Part shown: positions 17,415 to 25,378 of the stretch, in pieces
Layout: every line of letters starts with the position of its first letter
Numbering within the stretch: the first letter of the stretch is position 1
From: Desulfobaccales bacterium
GTDB lineage: Bacteria; Desulfobacterota; Desulfobaccia; Desulfobaccales; 0-14-0-80-60-11
DNA: 48,364 bases
Direction: 5' to 3'
Assembly (NCBI GenBank): GCA_037481655.1
Contig: JBBFLF010000001.1
Span: forward strand, 1-48,364
The notes under the pieces: generated by a model
Database searches by the model: none
Seen by the model: the letters and a program-made list of their open reading frames with translations, nothing else
What the model was told of the DNA's origin: nothing
Position numbers and translations under genes: made by a program

Positions 17415-17475
17415 GCGAATACCTGGCAGGCAAAGGGAGAGCCCCTGCGGCTCGCCTGGTAGAAATCCAAACCCC

Positions 17476-17493
17476 CTGACCCGGCAGGGTCAG
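17476..17493 (+). promoter_or_regulatory. Leader hairpin before metV
   Basis: CTGACCC-GGCA-GGGTCAG is a perfect 7-bp stem with a tetraloop, ending 32 nt before the metV start and upstream of its GAGGAG ribosome-binding site. It could stabilise the leader or act in attenuation. There is no T-run. Confidence 0.4.
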
Positions 17494-17525
17494 GCGATCC
17501 ATTTCCATCCCACGAGGAGAACCCC

Positions 17526-18206
17526 ATGATCGGCACGACCAAGAAACCCCTGGAGGAGGTCCTGGCGGCCTTGGCGCCCTACCGCAAGGTGGCGGTGGTG
17601 GGCTGCGACGGCTGCGCCAAGATCTGCCAGACCGGCGGGGTGGACGAAGTGGCCCAGCTGGCCCGCACCCTGGAAGCCCATGGCAAGGAGATCGTCTTTG
17701 AGGCCACCCCGGAACGCACCTGCAACGTGGCCAAATCCGATCCCATCCTCAAGCCCCTCACCGACAAGATTCAGGAAGCCGACGCCCTCCTGGTCCTGGG
17801 CTGCGGCGGCGCCGTCCAGATCACCCGCTACCTCACCGAACAATATGGCCTCACCAAGCCGGTGAAGGTGGGCCTCAACTCCGTGGGCCATCTGGACACG
17901 GTGGTCCCCGGCGCGGTGGCCATGGAGGAGTGCTCCGACTGCGGCGAGTGCGTCCTCAACGACACCGGCGGCATCTGCCCGGTGACCCGCTGCGCCAAGA
18001 GCTTGCTCAACGGCCCCTGCGGCGGCGCCGAAGGCGGCAAGTGCGAGGTGGACCACAACCGGGACTGCGCCTGGATCCTCATCTATGAGCGCCTCAAGGC
18101 CCTGGGGGAGACGGACAAGCTGAAGCGCTTCATGGAACCCAAGGACTTCAGCAAGATGGCCAAACCCCGCACGCTCTACATCAAGGAAGGGAGGGTGGCC
18201 TCATGA
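17526..18206 (+). CDS. metV: MetV, partner subunit of methylenetetrahydrofolate reductase
   Basis: This 226-residue protein of the MTHFR C-terminal (zinc-binding) family pairs with MetF in acetogens and many anaerobes. It probably delivers electrons to MetF. Conserved cysteine groups are visible: VVGCDGCAKICQTGG near residue 27, VLGCGGAVQ near 90, and the dense cluster ECSDCGECVLNDTGGICPV, then CAKSLLNGPCGG and GKCEVD. These could ligate Fe-S or Zn. GAGGAG precedes the ATG. Its stop overlaps the metF start by 4 bp (ATGA), so the two are coupled. In this setting it suggests a Wood-Ljungdahl-type methyl branch. Confidence 0.93.
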   Translation: MIGTTKKPLEEVLAALAPYRKVAVVGCDGCAKICQTGGVDEVAQLARTLEAHGKEIVFEATPERTCNVAKSDPILKPLTDKIQEADALLVLGCGGAVQITRYLTEQYGLTKPVKVGLNSVGHLDTVVPGAVAMEECSDCGECVLNDTGGICPVTRCAKSLLNGPCGGAEGGKCEVDHNRDCAWILIYERLKALGETDKLKRFMEPKDFSKMAKPRTLYIKEGRVAS

Positions 18207-19093
18207 AGCTCACGGAACTCTTTGCCAAAGGCACCTTCGTGTTCACCGGCGAAGTGGGGCCGGTCAAAGGCTGCAGCCGGGTCAACGGCGGCCCGCCCCC
18301 GGAATTTGTTCAGGAGGCTCTAAGCATCAAGGACTACGTCCACGCGGTGAACGTCACCGACAACCAGAGCGCGGTGATGCGTCTGGGGGCCCTGGCCGCC
18401 AGTGTGTTGGTCAAACAGGCCGGGGTGGAGCCCATCTTCCAGATCACCTGCCGGGACCGCAACCGCCTTGCCCTGCAAAGCGAGCTCATGAGCGCCTGCA
18501 CCCTGGGGATCGACAACGTCCTTTGCCTCACCGGCGATCACATCCGCCTGGGCGACCACGTCTCCGCCAAACCCGTCTTTGACGTGGACTCGGTGCAGCT
18601 CCTCAAGATCGCCAAAGGCCTGAACGAAGGCCGGGACATGGTGGGCAATCCCCTCACCCAGCCCACCGATCTGGCCCTGGGCGCGGTGGTCAACCCCGGC
18701 TTCGAGCCCCTGGACCTGCAGCTTTTGAAAATGGAAAAGAAGATCGAGCAGGGGGCCCAGTTCTTCCAGACCCAGGCGGTCTATGACCCCATCATCTTCG
18801 AAACCTTCATCAAGAAGGCCGAGCAGTTCAAAGTCCCCATCATGTACGGCCTGTTGGTGGTCAAATCGCCGAAGATGGCCCAGTTCATCAACGAGAACGT
18901 CTCCGGCATCACGGTGCCCAAGTGGCTCATCCGGGAGCTGGAGAGCGTGGCCCCCCAGGGCCGCAAAGAGAAGGCCCTGGAGATCAGTCTGCGCCTGGCC
19001 AAAGAGATGGCCCCCATGGTCCAGGGCATCCATTTCATGCCTTTGGGCTGGTCGGACCTCATCCCGCCCATTGTCAAAGAGCTGCGGGGATGA
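18203..19093 (+). CDS. metF: Methylenetetrahydrofolate reductase
   Basis: MetF is an FAD enzyme that reduces 5,10-methylene-THF to 5-methyl-THF. The 296-residue TIM-barrel protein shows FTGEVGPVKGC near the start, VNVTDNQSAVMRLGALAAS, QITCRDRNRLALQSELM, DNVLCLTGDH, and AQFFQTQAVYDP of the barrel. It overlaps metV by 4 bp. The short form without an NAD-domain fusion fits a MetV-MetF complex of the anaerobic type. With folD at 45.9 kb it provides consecutive steps of one-carbon metabolism, though the two loci are far apart. Confidence 0.95.
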   Translation: MKLTELFAKGTFVFTGEVGPVKGCSRVNGGPPPEFVQEALSIKDYVHAVNVTDNQSAVMRLGALAASVLVKQAGVEPIFQITCRDRNRLALQSELMSACTLGIDNVLCLTGDHIRLGDHVSAKPVFDVDSVQLLKIAKGLNEGRDMVGNPLTQPTDLALGAVVNPGFEPLDLQLLKMEKKIEQGAQFFQTQAVYDPIIFETFIKKAEQFKVPIMYGLLVVKSPKMAQFINENVSGITVPKWLIRELESVAPQGRKEKALEISLRLAKEMAPMVQGIHFMPLGWSDLIPPIVKELRG

Positions 19094-19225
19094 AAGTTTA
19101 AAGTCCAAAGTCCAAGGTCCAAAGTCCAAAGTCAGGGGTTCAAAGTTCAAGGTTCAAGGTTCAAGGTTCAAAGTTTGAGGGTAAAAGTTCAAAGTCCAAA
19201 CTCAGCGTGTAAGCTTAAAGTTCGA
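19093..19225. repeat. Degenerate 7-bp tandem repeat (AAAGTCC/AAGGTTC)
   Basis: About fifteen tandem heptads follow the metF stop immediately: AAAGTCC, AAGGTCC, AAAGTTC and AAGGTTC variants, grading from one variant to the next, with a few interruptions. Phase-constant heptads resemble the short tandemly repeated heptamers seen in intergenic DNA of several bacterial groups. No ORF uses it; the open frame across it is a byproduct of the repeat. Confidence 0.85.
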
Positions 19226-19295
19226 GATTTTGAGCTTGAGCCCCGTGGGGCGGCCTGGTAAGGTTGACTCTAAAAAATCCCGCGCCCTGACCATC

Positions 19296-19332
19296 CCCTC
19301 CCCGGAAAGGCCCGCCGGCCTGCCGGGGAGGG
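19296..19332 (+). promoter_or_regulatory. Strong hairpin upstream of the cytochrome gene
   Basis: CCCTCCCCGG (19296-19305) pairs with CCGGGGAGGG (19323-19332). Inside it AGGCC (19308-19312) pairs with GGCCT (19317-19321) around the loop CGCC. This is a near-continuous 15-bp stem ending 43 nt before the start codon. It may terminate metVF transcription or regulate the cytochrome leader. There is no T-run. Confidence 0.5.
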
Positions 19333-19375
19333 CCCCAACACCGGACATACCCATCTCCCCAGGAGGCGGTCCGCC

Positions 19376-21955
19376 ATGAAACGACTGTGCGTCATCTTAG
19401 GAGGCGGCCTGGCCGTCGTAGCCGCCTGGCTTTTGCTCTTGCCCCCGGAGCTCCACGCCCGGGAGCGGGCCTGCGTGCCTTTTCACCTCAAAACTGAGGA
19501 CGGCAAGATCATCAACCCCTTGACCGGGGAAAACGCCGATCAGCCCTACAGCCCTCGGCAGACCTGCGGCGCCTGCCACAACTACGACGAAATCACCAAG
19601 GGCTTCCACTTCCAGCAGGGCTGGGACCGCATCCGGGACGACTTCAGCAAGACCAAGCCCTGGGTGCTGTCCGACGGCATGCTGGGGAAGTTCTGACCGC
19701 CCTCTTTTCGCCAGTTGGCGAAAAAGAAAAACGAGCATCCCGACCAGATCGACCTCACCACCTTTGAATGGATCAGTGTGGGCCCCCGGGACCCTCAGGG
19801 GATGAACCAGCCCACCTGCGGCTCCTGCCATCCCGGCGGCGGCGGCCTGGAGTTCGACCGGGACGGCAAGCGCTATGATACCCGCCTCAAGGCGGAGCCC
19901 CAGCTGGCTCAGAGCCTGGACGGCGATTACTACCAGAGCCAGTGGGACAAGACCGGCGTGGTGGAGGCTGACTGCCTGCTGTGCCACCTGCCGGGCTACA
20001 ACTTCAACGAGCGCACCCGCCAGCTCAAGATGCTGAACTACAAATGGGCCGGCACCGCCGCCTCCGGCATCGGCCTGGTGAGCGGCTATGTCCGGGACGG
20101 CCAGCAGCCCAAGGTGACCTACAACCGGCGGCTGTTCAACGAGGACGGCAAGATCGTCCTGGACCTCTCCTACCCGCCTCCGGCGGAGAACTGCGTCTTC
20201 TGCCACGGCATCTCCGACGTCAAGAAGCGGGGCTTCTCCTGGAACGACCGGGTCAACCACGACGTCCACAACGCCCAGGGGATGAACTGCGCCCATTGCC
20301 ACCCCGCCATCGAGGACCCGGCCCGCAAGATCACCAAGCTCCAGCACCAGTTCGCCAAGGGGCATGAAAACGTCTCCACCGTGCGGGACGACCTGGACTA
20401 TGTGGGCTTCAAGACCTGCCAGCAGTGCCACGAGCAGGGCTACATGGGCGCGCCTCGGCCGCAGCACCTCTCCATCCGCCCCAACCACCTGGAGAAGCTG
20501 GCCTGCGAGGTCTGCCACATCCCGGCGGTGCACCGGGCCGGTTTTGAGGGCTTCGACGTCACCACCGGCGCCATGGTGAATTACCCCACCATGCTGCCGC
20601 CGCCCGGGGCCAAAAAGATCGGCGACGAATTCACCTGGCGGCCCTCCTACCAGCGGGATGAGAAGGGCAAGCTTTGGCCGGTGAACCGCTTCAAGAGCGT
20701 CTTTTTCACCAATCAGGACAAGGACGGCATCAACTACCCCCTCTTCGCCCGGGAGCTGAAGAAGGGTTACGACAAGGCCAAAGAGCAGCTCAAGCCCAAA
20801 AACCCGCAGAAACCCGAGCTCCACACCCCGGAGCAAATCAAGATCGCCTTGCTGGCCCTCAAGGAGACCCTGCAAGGGAACAAGCGCTTCCAGCAGATCA
20901 AGCCCTTCTTCCACAAGGGCGGCATGATGTACTACCTGGACGATAAGGGCGAGCTGGTGAGCGGCCCCGACACCACCTGGGCCGGCCACGCCGAGGGCTT
21001 CAACATCAACCACAACGTCGCCCCCGCCAGCCTGGCTTTGGGCGCCCAGGGGTGCGGCGACTGCCACTCCAGCGAGGCCCACATGTTCAAGGGCCAGATC
21101 GTCACCGACATGTTCGGCCCCGACGGCAAGCCCGTGACCATCAGCTCCGGCCGCCTGTTTGGCTGCCGGCCCTGGGCTTTCTATGTCAACCAGTTCCATC
21201 AGACCTATCTCACCCCGTACGTGAGCATCCTGCTGTTGCTCCTGGTCTTCGGCCTCACCCTGCATTACACCGGCCAGGGGCCCAAGGGCGCCGACTTCAC
21301 CTATGAGCCGGCGACCATCGAGCGCTTCAACGTCACCGAGCGCTGGACCCACCTCATCCGCATGCTCTCCTTCCTGGTGCTCACCTTCACGGGCTACATC
21401 TTCTTTTACAACAACGTCACGATGCTGAGGATGTTCTTCAGCACACCCAACGCCGCGGTGGTGGTGCACTGGGTGGCCGGCCTCATCTTTGTGGCCGCCG
21501 GCATCGTGGCGATGGCCCTGTGGGCCAAGGACGCCAAGTTCGCCCCCTATGACCGGGAATGGCTGGCCAAACGGGGCGGCTATCTCGGCGGCAAGGAGGT
21601 GGAGGTGCCCGCCGGACGGCTGAATGCCGGCCAGAAGATCTTCCTCTGGTTCACCGCCGTCCTCACCCTGATCATGGGCGTCACCGGCATTCTCCTCATC
21701 TTCAAGACCAGCCTGCCGCTGACCTGGAGTTGCGTGCTTTCCACCGTCCACGGCCTCTTCGCCGTGGTCTTTGTGGCCGCGGTCATCGCCCACGCTTACT
21801 TGGGCACCATCGCCAACCCCGGCACCTGGCGGGCTTTGGTGGACGGCAAAGTGAGCCGCACCTGGGCCAAGAAACATCACTCCGAGTGGTACAAGGAGAT
21901 CGTCGCCCGGGAGGAAAAGGAAAAGGGCTCACCCCCGCCGGAGGAAAAAGCCTAA
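19376..21955 (+). CDS. Octaheme cytochrome c fused to cytochrome b; candidate selenoprotein (in-frame TGA)
   Basis: Read through one TGA (19694-19696, residue 107) this is an 859-residue protein. It has a signal peptide (about 1-28). Eight CxxCH motifs start near residues 64, 148, 200, 273, 305, 348, 377 and 560. A five-span C-terminal cytochrome b-like domain (from about 614) has histidines in WTHLIRM, VVVHWVAG, STVHGLF and VIAHAY, fit for two b hemes. This suggests a quinone-linked periplasmic electron carrier. Upstream and downstream parts are in the same frame. The second part has no ribosome-binding site (its first possible start is TTG at 19715) and no signal peptide, although its hemes must be attached outside the membrane. 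The TGA sits in LGKF-U-PPSFRQL and is followed by a SECIS-like hairpin. The alternative is a nonsense mutation or sequence error. GGAGG precedes the first ATG. Confidence 0.75.
19694..19726 (+). promoter_or_regulatory. UGA codon with SECIS-like hairpin
   Basis: The TGA at 19694-19696 is followed by 16 nt, then the loop AGUU (19713-19716) closing a perfect 8-bp stem (19705-19712 with 19717-19724). Two more pairs follow beyond a bulged A25. In E. coli fdhF the UGA is followed by 17 nt and the loop AGGUCU; both loops contain GU near the 5' side. The stem codons TCT, TTT, TTG and GCG depart from the C/G-ending bias of the gene, as expected if RNA structure is under selection. Confidence 0.65.
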
Positions 21956-21968
21956 ATATAGTAATGGT

Positions 21969-22096
21969 CGGGGGGAGGGGGCTAAGGGGCGGTGGCCCCT
22001 TACCCCCTCCCCCACCCCCTCCCCCAATCCCTTATAGGGGGATGGGAGGGGAGAGCGAGGGGAGGGAGGGGGAGCCACTGCTCCCCGGCTTTCCTC
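21969..22096. repeat. Dispersed G/C-rich hairpin element, copy 5
   Basis: The left hairpin GGGGGAGGGGGCTAAGGGGC pairs with its complement to about 22013. The centre is CCCTTATAGGGG near 22028-22039. The right arm GGGGAGGGAGGGGGAGC pairs with GCTCCCCGGC, degenerate, ending near 22096. It lies between the cytochrome and dsrE-like genes. Confidence 0.8.
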
Positions 22097-22121
22097 TTGC
22101 CAGGTATGTAAGGAGGACTCC

Positions 22122-22487
22122 ATGGCGCAGAAATTCCTCTTCATCATGTCCAAGGGCTTTGAGAAGGCCGGCGGCGCCGTGCGGGCCATGCAGCTCGCCA
22201 ACCTCATGGCCCAGGCCGGCCATCAGGTGGAGGTCTTCCTCATCGACGACTCCATCCACTGGGCCCAGATCGGGGTGGCCGAAGGCATCCGGGCCGCCAC
22301 CGGCGAGCACATGAAAGAGATGCTGGACGGCCTCCTGGCCGCCAAGACCCCCATCCACGTCTGCAAGGCCTGCGCCGACAAGCGCCTGGTGGGACCCGAC
22401 GACCTCGTCGAGGGCGCGATCATCTCCCCTGCCACCAAGCTGGTGGAGCTCATGGCCGACCCTGCCTACAAAGTCTTCACCTTCTAA
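22122..22487 (+). CDS. DsrE-family protein
   Basis: This 121-residue protein has the DsrE/DsrF-like fold: FLFIMSKGFEKAGGAVRAMQLANLM near the N-terminus, then AGHQVEVFLIDDSIHWA, IHVCKACADKR with two cysteines (CKAC, near residues 86 and 89), and LVEGAIISPATKLVELM. DsrE-type proteins relay sulfane sulfur on cysteines, but many family members have unknown roles. AAGGAGG precedes the ATG. It lies between a multiheme cytochrome and a membrane protein, consistent with sulfur or electron metabolism. The specific reaction is not inferable. Confidence 0.88.
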   Translation: MAQKFLFIMSKGFEKAGGAVRAMQLANLMAQAGHQVEVFLIDDSIHWAQIGVAEGIRAATGEHMKEMLDGLLAAKTPIHVCKACADKRLVGPDDLVEGAIISPATKLVELMADPAYKVFTF

Positions 22488-22495
22488 ACCCTTGG

Positions 22496-22528
22496 GGCCC
22501 CGGTCCACCAGGCAGGCCGGGGCCTCTT
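22496..22528 (+). terminator. Hairpin after the DsrE-like gene
   Basis: GGCCCCGG (22496-22503) pairs with CCGGGGCC (22517-22524), followed by TCTT. It starts 9 nt past the stop. It is a likely, although T-poor, terminator. Confidence 0.55.
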
Positions 22529-22599
22529 AAGAAAAGCGTTGACCCCTCGGGGGCCCTTTGATATTTTGTACCCGGCAGACCTGCCCCCGAGGGAGTCCC

Positions 22600-23340
22600 A
22601 TGTCCAAGCTTGCCTCCTATTTCACCAAGGCCGACCGTAAGAAGCTTTTCTTCGATTATCTCAAGCTCCTGGGCATCCTGGAGATTGTCATTTTCATCGT
22701 GGTGGCCCTGTGGTCCGCGGACGACAAATACCACCGGGTTTACACCCCCTTCCCCTGGAAGGAATACCTCTTTGTGGCCTTCGCCTTCCCCATCGTGCTC
22801 ACCTTCCTCATGGGGGTGATCATCACCGGGTTCAACTACTTTCTTGGCGATGAGCAGCCCGCCACCCTGGAGGGCGAAGCGGAAAACCAGCTGGACGCGG
22901 TGGTGCGCCAGGTGCGCCGGCTCCCCTTCCTGGCCATCCTCTTTCTGCTTTTGGTGACTGTCTTCGCCATCTACCACCTGGACTACATCATGTCCTGGCT
23001 GGCCTCCCTGGGCCACAACACCTTTATTCTGTTGAGCTGGATCCTGGCGGGCCTGGGGGTCATCGTCACCGTTTACATGCTCTTTTTCCTCTTCTTCAAG
23101 TACCGCCTCAACCAGAAACAGATGAAATATCAATACTATACCGAGATTTCGGAGCGGCACGGGCTCATCATCCTGGACGACCGCACCGTCATCCACAAAA
23201 GCGGCAACCTCCTGGTGCAGGGCGCCCGTTTCGGCCGGCCCCGCCAAGTGGGGGAGCCTTTGCCCACTGAGCCGGAGCTGCCGCCGCCCCCGGAGGCCGG
23301 GGGAAACCCGTCTTCCTATCCGGTGCCCAAATCCCGCTGA
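22600..23340 (+). CDS. Four-span membrane protein of unknown function
   Basis: The 246-residue protein has predicted spans near residues 22-40, 55-82, 108-135 and 140-167. A cytoplasmic tail follows (KYRLNQKQMKYQYYTEISERHG, then LIILDDRTVIHKSGNL) and a Pro-rich end. GAGGGAG lies 5 nt before the ATG at 22600. I do not recognise a family. It follows the DsrE-like gene on the same strand after a hairpin. No heme- or metal-ligand pattern is evident. Confidence 0.75.
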   Translation: MSKLASYFTKADRKKLFFDYLKLLGILEIVIFIVVALWSADDKYHRVYTPFPWKEYLFVAFAFPIVLTFLMGVIITGFNYFLGDEQPATLEGEAENQLDAVVRQVRRLPFLAILFLLLVTVFAIYHLDYIMSWLASLGHNTFILLSWILAGLGVIVTVYMLFFLFFKYRLNQKQMKYQYYTEISERHGLIILDDRTVIHKSGNLLVQGARFGRPRQVGEPLPTEPELPPPPEAGGNPSSYPVPKSR

Positions 23341-23510
23341 GCGCCTCCTGCTTCTGAAAGGGGGAGGGGGAGAGCGGAAAAGGCTCAGGCCCGTCGGGGC
23401 AATGCCGGCGCTTCGCTTCCCTTCCCCCTCACCGGCCGGTCCCGCCGTCAAGAAGGGTGGGACAGAGCTTGACCGGATGCCCTGCGCTCCCGGCGGCCCA
23501 CCGTTGTTTT

Positions 23511-24278
23511 ATGCCCCCAAACCAGCAACTCATCGCCCTGATTGCGGCTCTGCCCCAGGAGGTGGGGCCCTTGCTGCGCCGGCTCCGGGCCCGTCACCTC
23601 CAGGGCTTCCCCTTCCCGGCCTGGAAGTTTCATAGCGCCACCAGCCGAGGACTGGTGGCCGTGGCAGGGATGGGAGGGGCAGCAGCCCTGAAGGTGGCGG
23701 AAAAGCTACTGGAGCAGTCTCTCCCCGCCGCCCTTCTTTCCATAGGCTTTGCCGGCGCCCTGACGCCGGACCTCCGAGTGGGGGACCTGGTGGTGGGAGA
23801 GGCATTTTACCGGGTGGAACATTCAGGCAAGCTGGCGGAAGTCCCGGCCCCGCCGGCCTTCCGGGCACTGGAGCCCCTCCTGGCCTCCCTGCACACCGCC
23901 AAACTGACCGCCTGGAAGGGCGCCTGCCTGGCGCCCCCGGCCCTCATGCCCAAACAGCTCCTAAGGACCTGTGCTGCGGCGCTTCCCTGCCCCATCGTGG
24001 ACCTGGAAAGCACCGCCCTGGCGGAGCTGGCCGCCGTCCGTCGCCTCCATTTCCTGGCCCTCCGGGCCATCAGCGACGCCGCCCACCAGGAGATGCCCCC
24101 CTTCATCGCCCAGGCGGTGGCCGCGAGCCGCATCCCCACCTTCCGGGACGCCGCCCGCTGGCTCAGGGAGGATCCCCAGCGCTTGCCCGTGTTGGTGCGT
24201 CTATGGCATCAGAGCTTCCGGGCAGCCCGCAGTTTAGCCCGGGGACTCGCGGTGGTCCTGGAGAAGGCAGGCGCTTGA
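23511..24278 (+). CDS. Nucleoside phosphorylase/nucleosidase-fold protein (HpnG- or MqnB-like)
   Basis: This 255-residue protein has the PNP/UDP phosphorylase fold: IALIAALPQEVGPLLRRL, GLVAVAGMGGAAALKVAEKLL, SIGFAGALTPDLRVGDLVVGE, and a ligand-binding VDLESTALAEL that replaces the usual MES/A block. This shape is shared by MTA/SAH nucleosidase, futalosine hydrolase (MqnB) and hopanoid-associated HpnG. Its isoprenoid neighbours (CruF-like, IspH-UbiA) make HpnG or MqnB attractive, but the sequence does not decide. The ATG at 23511 lacks a good ribosome-binding site, and a start 18 codons upstream is possible. Confidence 0.75.
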   Translation: MPPNQQLIALIAALPQEVGPLLRRLRARHLQGFPFPAWKFHSATSRGLVAVAGMGGAAALKVAEKLLEQSLPAALLSIGFAGALTPDLRVGDLVVGEAFYRVEHSGKLAEVPAPPAFRALEPLLASLHTAKLTAWKGACLAPPALMPKQLLRTCAAALPCPIVDLESTALAELAAVRRLHFLALRAISDAAHQEMPPFIAQAVAASRIPTFRDAARWLREDPQRLPVLVRLWHQSFRAARSLARGLAVVLEKAGA

Positions 24279-24291
24279 AGGCCTCGCCCTG

Positions 24292-25089
24292 TCAATCTGC
24301 CTCTCTCTGTAGTCTCTCGTTTTTTCCTGAAAATTCCCGGATGGTTTTGATCGTCAGCCAGGCGAGGAAGGGGAGGCAGATAAAGACCCCCGTCCAGCCC
24401 AGCAGGGCCTCGCCGATGGCAAAGGTCACTGCGAGGTTGAAGGCCACGATGCCCCCATACAGGCCTGGGCCCAAAAGCGGCTGCCACCAAAAATGCCGCT
24501 GGCCCAGGTTCCAGGGCGGCCGGGAGGGGAGGGAAGCGGCCAGGGTCTGGAGGAGCCGGGTAAGAATTGCGCCCATGAGCCACCAGCCGGCGAAGTTGCT
24601 CAGGGGGATGCCGAAGTAAATTCCAGGTTCCGGGTAGCCGTAGATCTGCCCCAGAAACCAACGATAGCCCCGCAAGGCCACCGGGTCGATGATGATGTCC
24701 AGGGTCATGATGAAGGTGGCGGCAAGGAGCGTAAGGCCCCAGGAGCCCGTGAACTTGGGCGCGGCCTTAAGCCCCCCCAGGGCCAGGCGGGCGATGGCAT
24801 AGCCAGCGTAGGTCAAAAAGACATAGGAGAGAGAATCCATAAAAGGCACGCCCGCCACCCAGAGCTCCCGGTCCACCGTGGCGGGGATGTAGATATACAG
24901 CCCGAAGGGAAAGCCGGTGTGGACGGAGGAGAACTCTGCCGCCCAGGCGATGAGATACCCCAGCCCCAGAAAAACCAACGCCCGGCCGAACCCGAAATCC
25001 AGGGTGGCCATGACCAGATAACAGGCCAGAAAGACAAAGACATACGGCCTCAGAATGAGGGTGCCCCACAGGAGCTGCAGGATTTCCAT
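24292..25089 (-). CDS. CruF-like carotenoid biosynthesis membrane protein
   Basis: The 265-residue protein has about seven spans and the DUF422/CruF pattern: AAEFSSVHTGFPFGLYIYI, then VPFMDSLSYVFLTYAGYAIA, TLDIIIDPVALRG, and GIPLSNFAGWWLMGAI. CruF proteins hydrate carotenoid end groups (1',2'-hydratases). Homologs in non-pigmented bacteria have unclear substrates. AAGGGAAC lies before the ATG at 25087-25089. It is convergent with the nucleosidase-fold gene and divergent from ispH-ubiA, with a repeat between. No phytoene synthase or desaturase is in the window. Confidence 0.85.
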   Translation of the reverse strand: MEILQLLWGTLILRPYVFVFLACYLVMATLDFGFGRALVFLGLGYLIAWAAEFSSVHTGFPFGLYIYIPATVDRELWVAGVPFMDSLSYVFLTYAGYAIARLALGGLKAAPKFTGSWGLTLLAATFIMTLDIIIDPVALRGYRWFLGQIYGYPEPGIYFGIPLSNFAGWWLMGAILTRLLQTLAASLPSRPPWNLGQRHFWWQPLLGPGLYGGIVAFNLAVTFAIGEALLGWTGVFICLPFLAWLTIKTIREFSGKNERLQREAD

Positions 25090-25152
25090 TGAGTTCCCTT
25101 ACCCGGCGGGTTAAGGGTTTCCCTGCCGGGGATTTGAGGGTAAATTGAGTTA

Positions 25153-25281
25153 TGGGAGAGGGGCCAGGGGGTAGTGGCCCATTGCCCCTCTCCCCAACCC
25201 TCCCCCCCACCCTTTATCGGGGGGTTGGGAGGGGAGTGTGAGGGGAGGGTGGGGGAGCCAGGCTCCCCCAGCCCTCCCCTC
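25153..25281. repeat. Dispersed G/C-rich hairpin element, copy 6
   Basis: The left arm is GGGAGAGGGGCC with complement GCCCCTCTCCC. The centre is CCCTTTATCGGGGGG near 25211-25222. The right arm GAGGGGAGGGTGGGGGAGCC pairs with GGCTCCCCCAGCCCTCCCCTC. It fills the divergent space between the cruF-like and ispH-ubiA genes, where promoters should be. Confidence 0.85.
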
Positions 25282-25378
25282 AAAACCAATCTCACATTAA
25301 CAGAAAGAAGGTCGGCTGCCCCGGATATTCCGCCTGCGCTGCCGTGGACATTTTCCGCAGCCGGCCGCCTCCACAGCG

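Larger units (their letters stand above)
17172..17525. other. Divergent regulatory region between the activator and metV
   Basis: In this 354-bp region the side near the activator carries GTTAA-TCG-TTAAC (17210-17222) overlapping the palindrome TTAACGTTAA (17218-17227). This is a plausible autoregulatory operator next to an AT-rich stretch. The side near metV carries a promoter and leader hairpins listed separately. I see no ORF or known riboswitch. Confidence 0.5.

Noticed and set aside
19715-21955. A separate cytochrome gene starting at TTG 19715
   Set aside because: There is no ribosome-binding site, no signal peptide despite seven CxxCH motifs, and it is exactly in frame with the upstream signal-peptide ORF, so a split gene is less likely than TGA read-through.
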